DNA of 5,944 nucleotides, taken from contig JAURHO010000103.1 of NCBI GenBank assembly GCA_030833265.1, positions 1 through 5,944 of the forward strand. Direction: 5' to 3'. The notes under the pieces were generated by a model. It had not been told where the DNA came from. It worked only from the letters and a program-made list of their open reading frames with translations, and ran no database searches. Source of the DNA: Crocinitomicaceae bacterium. Its GTDB lineage: Bacteria > Bacteroidota > Bacteroidia > Flavobacteriales_D > Crocinitomicaceae. Position numbers and translations under genes: made by a program. Below are positions 1 through 5,944 of this stretch, one piece after another; positions within the stretch are counted from its first letter, which is position 1, and every line of letters starts with the position of its first letter.

Positions 1-2276
1 ATACCAATGAAAAAGATGAGGAGCAGTAAAAGACCTTCTAATAAGTATAACTGATAGGCTCTTTTGAAAACCTGCATTTTGTTATAGCTAATTTCTAGGT
101 TCACTTTTGATTCTGATGGCGCTACCTTTTTTCCTACTGTTCTTTGAAATGCCTTGAAATGCTTGAGTAAGTCAGTGGCTTCACCAAAAGATCCTTTTTC
201 ACCGCCGGCATGAACAGCCGCTAAGTAATTAAGAAATGGTTTTGAAGACAGGGTGTCTTTTTGGCTGAGTTCCATGCTGAGCGGAACAAACCAAGTGTTA
301 TTTGGGTCATTTTTAAGCGGAATAACGCGCATGTATTGCCACATAAAAATGTTATTGGCAACCTCGTATTTTTCGTTGAGTTTGATCAGCTTTTTATCAA
401 ATTCATTGCGTTGAGATTCAAGTTTTTGGTGCGCTTCCTTGTAGGCAGCCATCCATTTGAATTCGCCATTTTGGGTCAGTTCCATCATGTTGGCAAATTC
501 TTTTAGCTTGAGTGGCTCTCGAAGTGCCTTAGGAACCTGAATAAAAGGTTGCTTGACCCAATAAGACGGATACATGTGCAGACTTAAAATAAATTGCACA
601 CCATTGAGGTCTTGAAATGTATTGTTGTGTGTTAGTTTTCTGGTAAGTTGATCAGCCAGTGTATGAAAAGGCACAATCCGACCTTCAAAATCTTGGACTA
701 ACAAAGAAGCCAATTCATCGGCATGTGCTTCGGTGACTTCGTGGTGCACTGGTTTTTGGTGCTGGTGTTGTGCAAATAGTTGACTGCTTCCTAATAAAAG
801 GACAATACCTAAAGCAGCTTTTTTAGCTTTCAATTTTTGCAATTGTTGGCCCAAATAATAAAAACGACCTGCTGGTGCAAATAAAGATAGAATCATGGCC
901 AGTGCCATGAGTAAATAGCCAATGTAGGTGATGGTAGTGCCCCAAAAATCGTGGTTCACGCTCAATTTTGTTCCTTCTTCATTTTCAGGTGTAGATGGGT
1001 CGTCTAGTTCATAAGAAGATTGAAAAAAGCGATAGCCGTCGTAATCGATGACGTTATTCATAAAGACACGTTTGTCCAATCTTTTATTATTTCTTGGATC
1101 TTCAATGGTGAGTTCTGAGGCGAAGGAGGAAGGAGAATTAGAGCCTGGGTATTTATCGAGTTGGAAGTCGCGGCAGCGCACCGAGAAAGGCAAGTTCTTT
1201 TGGATGGAGCCATATTCTAATTGGTAAACGACGCCATTCATGGCAAAACGCTCGGGTTTCGGAAACTGACCTTTGCCACCCTCGAGTTGGAGTACTTTGG
1301 TGGCTTTGCCATCGTTTACTTCAACACTGAGGTAGTCCTTGCCTGTATTTTTTTTAGGAGCTTTTAACAAACCCTTTTTAGCATGCGGTATGAGTCTCTT
1401 AAAAACAACTTGTTTACCGCCAACCAAATAAAGTGTCAAGGGTGTAAATTCAGACCATTCATTGAGTGGAAACTCTTTGTAAAGACTGTCAGCAGGCGCT
1501 TGCCCAGATGCCCTTACTTTTTGCATTTCACTCATGGGCAATGATTTCAAATTCGTGTTATTCGGGTAAACCATCACTTTTCCATTTTGCACATCAAGAT
1601 AGATGCCTGGTTCGAGGGGTTTAGCTGAAGTTGAAAAGAACGGTGTTTGACCCACCATGAAAAGATCGCCTTCACATAAATAATTAGAGCGCATCCCGTC
1701 AGTAACGAGCTCAAGTGCACTTTCTTTATAGTTTTGGTTGATCACCAAAGAATCGACGCGATCAGACATAAAGCCTGTGTAGCGCAGTTTTACTGTTTTT
1801 TGCCCAACACTAATTTCATGTTCAAAACCATTGGAATTGTATTCACTGAGGTAAGTTTTCCAAGCTTGAAGACTTTGCTTTCCCGTTTCGAGCTCTTGTG
1901 CATTTATCAGTAAATAAGGATCAGCGGTGTAAATGAAATTTCTGCTGGTACCCTCTTTGATCACCATTAAACCTTCAAAACTCACAAAGCGAGTCATTGC
2001 AGCACCCAATAAGATGATCAAAAAAGACAAGTGAAAACTGAACATGGCAATTTTTTCGCGCTTCCACATCTGATAATGAAAGATGTTAGATACCAATGCT
2101 AAAGCAAGATACAATAGGAGTCCTTCAAACCATGAGGCGTTGTAAATGGTAATTTTGGCCGCTTGAATGCCGTGTGTTGATTCAATAAAAGTTGCAGCAG
2201 CAATTGCGACCAAAAACACGATCAGGCCAACACTCGCCCAGCGCATTGAAAACAAGGTTGAAAGGAGTTTATTCAT
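1..2276 (-). CDS. Fused CcsB-CcsA (ResB/CcsA) System II cytochrome c biogenesis protein, partial (C-terminus beyond left edge)
   Basis: This is the ResB/CcsB part of the membrane haem-export and cytochrome c synthetase complex of System II, which carries haem across the membrane and attaches it to apocytochromes c. The start is the ATG at 2276, and 758 codons are open to the edge. Visible segments are TM1 (about 13-31), TM2 (51-67), a basic KREK loop, TM3 (79-97) with His82 in a FHLSF context, a periplasmic domain (98-447), and TM4 (about 449-467). The ResB signature lies at 404-422 (VFMNN, YDGYRFFQSSY). A basic cytoplasmic loop follows, then TM5 (about 486-502), a second periplasmic domain (503-735) with a GRIVPFHT motif at 532-539, and the start of TM6 (about 740 on). 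His82 probably corresponds to the haem-ligand histidine of CcsB; this is inferred. The CcsA half, with its tryptophan-rich WWD motif, should lie off the window. ResB family membership is firm; the fusion is inferred from the continuing frame and the Bacteroidota pattern. Confidence 0.9.
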   Translation of the reverse strand, partial: MNKLLSTLFSMRWASVGLIVFLVAIAAATFIESTHGIQAAKITIYNASWFEGLLLYLALALVSNIFHYQMWKREKIAMFSFHLSFLIILLGAAMTRFVSFEGLMVIKEGTSRNFIYTADPYLLINAQELETGKQSLQAWKTYLSEYNSNGFEHEISVGQKTVKLRYTGFMSDRVDSLVINQNYKESALELVTDGMRSNYLCEGDLFMVGQTPFFSTSAKPLEPGIYLDVQNGKVMVYPNNTNLKSLPMSEMQKVRASGQAPADSLYKEFPLNEWSEFTPLTLYLVGGKQVVFKRLIPHAKKGLLKAPKKNTGKDYLSVEVNDGKATKVLQLEGGKGQFPKPERFAMNGVVYQLEYGSIQKNLPFSVRCRDFQLDKYPGSNSPSSFASELTIEDPRNNKRLDKRVFMNNVIDYDGYRFFQSSYELDDPSTPENEEGTKLSVNHDFWGTTITYIGYLLMALAMILSLFAPAGRFYYLGQQLQKLKAKKAALGIVLLLGSSQLFAQHQHQKPVHHEVTEAHADELASLLVQDFEGRIVPFHTLADQLTRKLTHNNTFQDLNGVQFILSLHMYPSYWVKQPFIQVPKALREPLKLKEFANMMELTQNGEFKWMAAYKEAHQKLESQRNEFDKKLIKLNEKYEVANNIFMWQYMRVIPLKNDPNNTWFVPLSMELSQKDTLSSKPFLNYLAAVHAGGEKGSFGEATDLLKHFKAFQRTVGKKVAPSESKVNLEISYNKMQVFKRAYQLYLLEGLLLLLIFFIG

Positions 2277-2295
2277 GCGAATAAATTTTTTTTGA

Positions 2296-2303
2296 CAAAA
2301 ATA
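2296..2303 (-). promoter_or_regulatory. Candidate -7 promoter element for the CcsBA gene
   Basis: Read on the minus strand, this is TATTTTTG, a full match to the Bacteroidota housekeeping -7 consensus TAnnTTTG. It sits 19 bases upstream of the CcsBA start codon, in the divergent intergenic region. A TTG at 2317-2319 (minus strand) is only 13 bases upstream and a TTTC at 2328-2331 is 24 bases upstream, so neither gives a well-spaced -33 box. The leader would be about a dozen bases. The tract is AT-rich, so a chance match is possible. Confidence 0.35.
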
Positions 2304-2336
2304 GACATTGTGCGCGCAACATTCACTGAAAGACCT

Positions 2337-2344
2337 TAATCTTG
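2337..2344 (+). promoter_or_regulatory. Weak candidate -7 element for the esterase gene
   Basis: TAATCTTG matches the Bacteroidota TAnnTTTG element at all but one fixed position and ends 13 bases before the esterase ATG. The nearest upstream TTG (2308-2310) is 26 bases away, which is longer than usual for the -33 box. This is the best candidate on the plus strand of the 81-base divergent region, but it is a weak one. Confidence 0.2.
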
Positions 2345-2357
2345 TTAAAAAAAGCAC

Positions 2358-3329
2358 ATGCGTTTCTTACTTTACCTTCTACTAATCAGTTCATCAGCAC
2401 TTTTTGCTCAAAAAAACAGTAAAAACAAGTGGGATGACGCTGCATTCTCCAGAGAAGTGAAATTAAAAGTTTCGGGTGGTTTTATTTTTCGATACGAGCT
2501 GCCTTTCGGTGATACCACAAGAATGGTAGATGTTTTCGTATCGCAAAACACGAATACCTCTGTAGGCGGCCTCAAAACACTCTACATGCACGATGGTCAA
2601 ATGTTGTTTGACAGCACGGTTACCTGGAATAAGCAAGAATGGTCAGTGGATGAAATGATGTCTCAAACCTTGACACGATATGCGCATGAGCCATTTATTG
2701 TAGTTGGGATTCACAATGATCCACCCAATCGTTATGCTGAGTTTTTTCCGCAAAAAGTTGCCGATTACATGCCTCAGAGTTATCGCGATAAATTACTTGC
2801 TGCTCAATGGAATGGACAGCTGCGTGCGGATGCTTATTTGAATTGGATTGAAGACACCTTAGTCCCTTTTATTGAGCACAATTTTAACACCAGTAAAAAA
2901 ACAAAAGACAGGATGGTAATGGGTTCCAGTATGGGAGGGCTCATTTCACTTTATGCCTTGTGCGAAAAACCAAAGCTCTTTGGTGCCGCTGCTTGTTTAT
3001 CTATTCATACGCCAATGATTAACTTCGGGATGTTTGATGAAGGCATGGTGGAAGCGTTGGTTATTCCATTTAATATTTATATAGAAGAAGAGCTCAAGGC
3101 AGATAAAAAACATAAACTTTACATTGACAGAGGAACAGAAACCCTCGATGCCTATTATGGTCCGTATCATGAGCGCTTGCTCAATACACTTGAACGTGTT
3201 GGATATGGCAAAACGAATCCACGATTTTTAGAAGCCGTAGTTCAAGGGGCTGGGCATGATGAGGTTTCTTGGGCGAAGCGTTTGCACGTACCGGTCTTAT
3301 TTATGTTATCGAGCGGGAATTCCCAATAG
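2358..3329 (+). CDS. Secreted alpha/beta-hydrolase, putative esterase family (Fes / esterase D-like)
   Basis: This 323-residue protein is predicted to be an exported serine esterase; the substrate is unknown. Residues 1-17 form a Sec signal peptide with a hydrophobic core and an ALFA|Q cleavage site typical of Bacteroidota, so the mature enzyme should be periplasmic or outside the cell. The nucleophile elbow is G-S-S-M-G at 189-193, with Ser191 as nucleophile. The MHDGQ stretch at 77-81 fits the oxyanion-side loop of the putative esterase family (Pfam Esterase). His300 in the AGHDE context near the C-terminus is the likely catalytic histidine. The acid is probably Asp257 or a nearby residue in the YIDRGTE segment (255-261). 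Length is normal for a single-domain member. The ATG follows an A-rich tract with no Shine-Dalgarno site. The family includes enterochelin, feruloyl and S-formylglutathione esterases, and the sequence does not decide among such substrates. Confidence 0.85.
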   Translation: MRFLLYLLLISSSALFAQKNSKNKWDDAAFSREVKLKVSGGFIFRYELPFGDTTRMVDVFVSQNTNTSVGGLKTLYMHDGQMLFDSTVTWNKQEWSVDEMMSQTLTRYAHEPFIVVGIHNDPPNRYAEFFPQKVADYMPQSYRDKLLAAQWNGQLRADAYLNWIEDTLVPFIEHNFNTSKKTKDRMVMGSSMGGLISLYALCEKPKLFGAAACLSIHTPMINFGMFDEGMVEALVIPFNIYIEEELKADKKHKLYIDRGTETLDAYYGPYHERLLNTLERVGYGKTNPRFLEAVVQGAGHDEVSWAKRLHVPVLFMLSSGNSQ

Positions 3330-3334
3330 TTTTC

Positions 3335-3342
3335 TACATTTG
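3335..3342 (+). promoter_or_regulatory. Candidate -7 promoter element for the saccharopine dehydrogenase gene
   Basis: TACATTTG is a full match to the Bacteroidota -7 consensus TAnnTTTG. It lies in the 29-base gap between the esterase stop and the dehydrogenase ATG, ending 16 bases before that ATG. No clear TTTG-type -33 box stands 17-23 bases upstream; that stretch lies in the esterase 3' end. If it is active, the dehydrogenase, DUF3467 and glycosyltransferase genes can be transcribed independently of the esterase. Confidence 0.4.
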
Positions 3343-3358
3343 TGACTCTCTTTTTGGC

Positions 3359-4693
3359 ATGAAAAATATCTTACTTCTCGGCGCAGGTTTATCAGCATCA
3401 ACACTCATTAAATATCTTCTTGAGCACAGCACCTCAGAAAATTGGCAACTTCATGTGGTTGATCAAGATTTACAAATGGTCGCGTCAAAATTAGGAGCAC
3501 ACCCCAATGCTTTTGCGCATAGTTTTAACGCACTCGATACCGAAGCGCGTAAACCTTACATTGAACAAGCGGACCTCGTCATCTCGATGCTACCCGCAAT
3601 CTACCACGTGGGTGTAGCTCAAGATTGCATAGCTTTAAAAAAGAATTTAATCACGCCTTCTTACATCTCTGCTGACATGCGAGCACTTGATGCCAGCGCC
3701 AAAGCTGCAGGCATCGTTATTATGAACGAAATAGGCGTTGACCCAGGAATTGATCATATGAGTGCGATGAAAATCATCCATCAGATTCAAGAGGAGGGCA
3801 CTAAATTATTGTCTTTTAAATCTTATTGTGGTGGGTTAATTGCGCCGGTCTCGGATACCAATAAATGGCACTACAAGTTTACTTGGAATCCAAGAAATGT
3901 TGTTTTAGCCGGTCAAGGTGCAGCAGCCATTTATAAAGAGGCGGGTGCGCTCAAATACTTGCCTTATCATCGGCTTTTTCAACAGACTGAATTTATTAAT
4001 GTGCCTAATTTTGGTCAATTTGAGGCCTACGCTAATCGCAACTCGATTTCCTATTTGGAAACTTACGGCCTTCAAGATTTACCAACGATCATTCGCGGAA
4101 CCCTTCGCATACCGCCATATTGTGCTGCTTGGAATGCCTTGATTCAGCTCGGGCTTACCGAAGACACGTACACCATCAAAAACGACGGTACTTTTACACC
4201 TCGGATGCTTTTAAACACATTCATCCCCTTCAAAGATCAGCGCAGCGTCGAGCAAAAACTTGCTGCTTTTTTGGGTGAAAATGCTGACTTACTGCCACTT
4301 TTTGAAGAAATCGGATTATTTGACGCTAATTATATTTTCAAATCTGAAGAAGCCAGCCCCGCACAGTATTTGCAAGAGCTTTTAGAAAAAGCTTGGAAAT
4401 TAGGTCCAACAGACAACGATATGTTGGTCATGTACCACGAATTTATCTACGAGAAGGCTGGCGCAAAATTCAAAATTGAAAGCTCTATGGTGGCCATTGG
4501 CCAAGACCAACGTTTTACAGCAATGTCTGACACTGTTGGCCTACCTGTTGCCATAGCGGCTAAACTTATTTTAAATCAAACCATTCAACAGAAAGGGGTG
4601 ACCTTGCCGGTATACAAAGAAATTTACCAACCGATTCTTTCGGAACTTGAGCAATATGGCATTACTTTTAACGAACACGAAACACAAATCTAA
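3359..4693 (+). CDS. Saccharopine dehydrogenase, LYS9-like (glutamate-forming type)
   Basis: This 444-residue enzyme interconverts saccharopine with aminoadipate semialdehyde plus glutamate, in lysine degradation or alpha-aminoadipate metabolism in the cytoplasm. The N-terminus is a Rossmann nucleotide-binding fold with GAGLSAS at 8-14. Stretches recalled as conserved with yeast Lys9 are SYIS (101-104), MNEIGVDPGIDH (122-133), SYCGGL.AP (155-163), KFTWNPR (173-179), IRGTLR (245-250) and TVGLPVAIA (392-400). Length matches Lys9. I chose the ATG at 3359 because the Rossmann strand MKNILLLGAG begins there. The frame is open back to an ATG at 3269, but that 30-residue extension overlaps the esterase gene and has no place in the family. 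Strand beta-2 ends in VVDQD, with Asp35 where Lys9 has a Cys-Arg pair, which suggests NAD rather than NADP. The direction (catabolic or biosynthetic) cannot be told from the window. The stop is 2 bases from the next gene. Confidence 0.92.
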   Translation: MKNILLLGAGLSASTLIKYLLEHSTSENWQLHVVDQDLQMVASKLGAHPNAFAHSFNALDTEARKPYIEQADLVISMLPAIYHVGVAQDCIALKKNLITPSYISADMRALDASAKAAGIVIMNEIGVDPGIDHMSAMKIIHQIQEEGTKLLSFKSYCGGLIAPVSDTNKWHYKFTWNPRNVVLAGQGAAAIYKEAGALKYLPYHRLFQQTEFINVPNFGQFEAYANRNSISYLETYGLQDLPTIIRGTLRIPPYCAAWNALIQLGLTEDTYTIKNDGTFTPRMLLNTFIPFKDQRSVEQKLAAFLGENADLLPLFEEIGLFDANYIFKSEEASPAQYLQELLEKAWKLGPTDNDMLVMYHEFIYEKAGAKFKIESSMVAIGQDQRFTAMSDTVGLPVAIAAKLILNQTIQQKGVTLPVYKEIYQPILSELEQYGITFNEHETQI

Positions 4694-4695
4694 TC

Positions 4696-5001
4696 ATGGA
4701 AAATCAAGAAAATCAAATGAACATTGAGCTCACAGAAGATGTAGCTTTAGGAGTCTATTCAAATTTGGCAATCATTACGCATTCACCTGCTGAGGTAGTT
4801 TGTGATTTTGTACAAATCATGCCAGGAATGCCCAAAGGTAAAGTGCGCTCACGTGTCCTCATGACGCCGCAAAATGCCAAACGCTTTTTACAAGCTTTGG
4901 CTGAGAATATTGAAAAATATGAGCAAAACTTTGGAGTAATTGATGAGCCACAAGCTGGTTTCCCACCAATGAATTTTGGCACGCCCAACACGATGGCCTA
5001 G
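4696..5001 (+). CDS. DUF3467 family small protein
   Basis: This 101-residue acidic protein has no signal peptide or membrane segment and is presumably cytoplasmic. Its pattern matches DUF3467: YSNLAIITHSPAEVVCDF at 21-38, a short PGMPKGKVRSR loop at 43-53, then LMTPQNAKRFLQALAENI at 55-72 and a YEQNFG segment at 75-80. The last 20 residues are Pro/Gly/Asn-rich and probably disordered. The function of the family is unknown to me. The ATG lies 2 bases after the saccharopine dehydrogenase stop, so the two are almost certainly co-transcribed and perhaps translationally coupled. An in-frame ATG at codon 8 (4717) is an alternative start, but the upstream one fits the tight gene spacing. No Shine-Dalgarno site is present. 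Confidence 0.85.
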   Translation: MENQENQMNIELTEDVALGVYSNLAIITHSPAEVVCDFVQIMPGMPKGKVRSRVLMTPQNAKRFLQALAENIEKYEQNFGVIDEPQAGFPPMNFGTPNTMA

Positions 5002-5024
5002 TGCCAATTCTCTTCGCAAAATAA

Positions 5025-5933
5025 ATGCTGCATTTAAGTATTTGTATTCCTGTTTATCGAACTGACGTCAGAAAATTAGTCCTGACGCTGCTCGAGCAGA
5101 TCAAGCGTTTAACGGATGTTCAAGTAGATATCGTTCTCATTGACGACGCATCAGGCGAGCCTTTTGCTTCTCTAAACGCGTTTAATGATGAACTGATCAA
5201 AAGTATTTATCTTGAGCAAAATATCGGACGCGCCAAAATCCGTAATTTATTTTTGCAATATACGAATGCGCAGTATTTGCTTTTCATCGACGGCGATAGT
5301 ACCGTACTCAATGAAAAGTTTGTTTTCAATTATGTGCAAAGTTTAAGCGCTCGCGCTGTCCCTGTTTTGGTTGGCGCCAGTTGTTATCAACAAGAACGCC
5401 CCGAGCGTCATCACTTATTGCGCTGGCGTTATTCTACGCAACGAGAAAGCCTCAATTACGAGCAGCGCTTAGCCAAAAAACAAGCAGGTTTTAAAACCAA
5501 TAATTTTGTAATTGACAGGAATGTTTTGTCGCAAATTGGTTTTGAAGAAAGACTAACAGGCTACGGCCACGAAGACACCTTATATGGGGTTGCCTTACAA
5601 AAAGCTCAAATTGCCGTAGCGCATTTGGACAATCCTGTTTGGAATCTCAATTTGGACGACAACACGACCTTTTTGACAAAAACAGATGAAGCTTTAAAGA
5701 ATCTTTTATGGATTCAGTCAAACGCGCCGTCTTCAGAAATACTGGAAATGAACCAGCTATTAGCCACCTACCTGAAGTTAAGTAAAAGTGGCCGAACAAA
5801 ATGGCTGCTTCAAGTTTTAACATTTTTTACAATACCTATGAAGAGGTGGCTTTCGAGCGGAGGTGCGCCACTTTTTATTTTTGACATTTATCGTTTAGCT
5901 AGGCTGAGTACTTTGGAAAAGCAGACAAGATAA
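5025..5933 (+). CDS. Family 2 glycosyltransferase (GT-A fold)
   Basis: This 302-residue protein is predicted to transfer a sugar from a nucleotide-sugar donor to a glycan or lipid acceptor; donor and acceptor are unknown. The GT-A start is LSICIPVYRTD (4-14), followed by VLIDDAS at 37-43, where Asp40/Asp41 would contact the nucleotide. QNIGRAKIRN at 65-74 is the usual segment ahead of the metal site. LLFIDGDS at 85-92 supplies the DxD-type motif (Asp89, Asp91). GYGHEDTLYG at 179-188 carries the acidic pair Glu183/Asp184, where the catalytic base of inverting GT2 enzymes is expected. TNNF (158-161) precedes it as in many relatives. Residues 258-290 are hydrophobic with basic residues and may lie against the membrane; I see no convincing multi-pass domain. 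It starts 23 bases after the DUF3467 stop, so it is probably in the same operon. No other polysaccharide gene is visible, so the pathway is unassigned. Confidence 0.88.
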   Translation: MLHLSICIPVYRTDVRKLVLTLLEQIKRLTDVQVDIVLIDDASGEPFASLNAFNDELIKSIYLEQNIGRAKIRNLFLQYTNAQYLLFIDGDSTVLNEKFVFNYVQSLSARAVPVLVGASCYQQERPERHHLLRWRYSTQRESLNYEQRLAKKQAGFKTNNFVIDRNVLSQIGFEERLTGYGHEDTLYGVALQKAQIAVAHLDNPVWNLNLDDNTTFLTKTDEALKNLLWIQSNAPSSEILEMNQLLATYLKLSKSGRTKWLLQVLTFFTIPMKRWLSSGGAPLFIFDIYRLARLSTLEKQTR

Positions 5934-5944
5934 CGTTTTCAAGA

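Noticed and set aside
261..506. Plus-strand open frame of 81 codons.
   Set aside because: It is antisense to the well-supported CcsBA coding sequence, and its product has no recognisable domain and looks like a frame shadow.
2292..2297. TTGACA, a perfect sigma-70-type -35 hexamer on the plus strand.
   Set aside because: No -10-like hexamer stands 16-18 bases downstream (that stretch is GC-rich), and Bacteroidota promoters do not use this box.
3315..3324. Perfect 10-base palindrome GGGAATTCCC just upstream of the dehydrogenase -7 element, considered as an operator.
   Set aside because: It lies inside the esterase coding sequence. About six perfect 10-base palindromes are expected by chance in a window this size, and others occur inside coding sequence here (5062-5071 and 5487-5498).
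3269..3358. N-terminal extension of the dehydrogenase from an upstream ATG at 3269.
   Set aside because: It overlaps 61 bases of the esterase gene, does not resemble the family, and would place 30 residues before the Rossmann first strand; the ATG at 3359 fits.
3918..4142. Plus-strand open frame of 74 codons inside the saccharopine dehydrogenase gene.
   Set aside because: It is an out-of-frame overlap with a conserved enzyme, and the product is composition-biased with no domain.
4755..4991. Minus-strand open frame of 78 codons.
   Set aside because: It is antisense to the DUF3467 gene, whose protein matches a known family; no independent support.
5487..5498. Perfect 12-base palindrome GGTTTTAAAACC.
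   Set aside because: It is within the glycosyltransferase reading frame (residues around FKTNN), is AT-rich, has no loop and no following T tract, and is consistent with chance.

Overview
The window looks like a chromosomal segment of a Bacteroidota bacterium, probably close to Flavobacteriales. Three things point that way: a long fused ResB/CcsA-type cytochrome c assembly protein, start codons preceded by A-rich sequence rather than Shine-Dalgarno sites, and matches to the Bacteroidota -7 promoter element TAnnTTTG in two of the gaps. The DNA is moderately AT-rich and densely coding. I see no mobile element, CRISPR array, rRNA or tRNA, and no non-coding gap exceeds about 80 bases.

Layout. 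Positions 1-2276 on the minus strand hold the first 758 codons of a CcsB-CcsA (System II) cytochrome c biogenesis protein that runs off the left edge. I translated this frame by hand and found no stop or frameshift. An 81-base divergent intergenic region (2277-2357) separates it from a plus-strand run of four genes: a secreted alpha/beta-hydrolase esterase (2358-3329), a LYS9-like saccharopine dehydrogenase (3359-4693), a small DUF3467-family protein (4696-5001) and a family 2 glycosyltransferase (5025-5933). The last 11 bases (5934-5944) contain nothing recognisable.

How they fit together. The minus-strand gene belongs to haem delivery and cytochrome c maturation in the cytoplasmic membrane. 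The saccharopine dehydrogenase, DUF3467 and glycosyltransferase genes are spaced 2 and 23 bases apart and probably share a transcript. The 29-base gap after the esterase contains its own -7-like element, so the dehydrogenase may start a separate unit. The biochemical roles (ester hydrolysis, lysine metabolism, unknown, glycan synthesis) do not form an obvious pathway. I see no strong sign of a new defence or mobile system. The most interesting points are the signal-peptide-like, His-rich junction inside the CcsBA protein, an acidic residue in the dehydrogenase that predicts NAD rather than NADP use, and the tight coupling of that enzyme to a DUF3467 protein.
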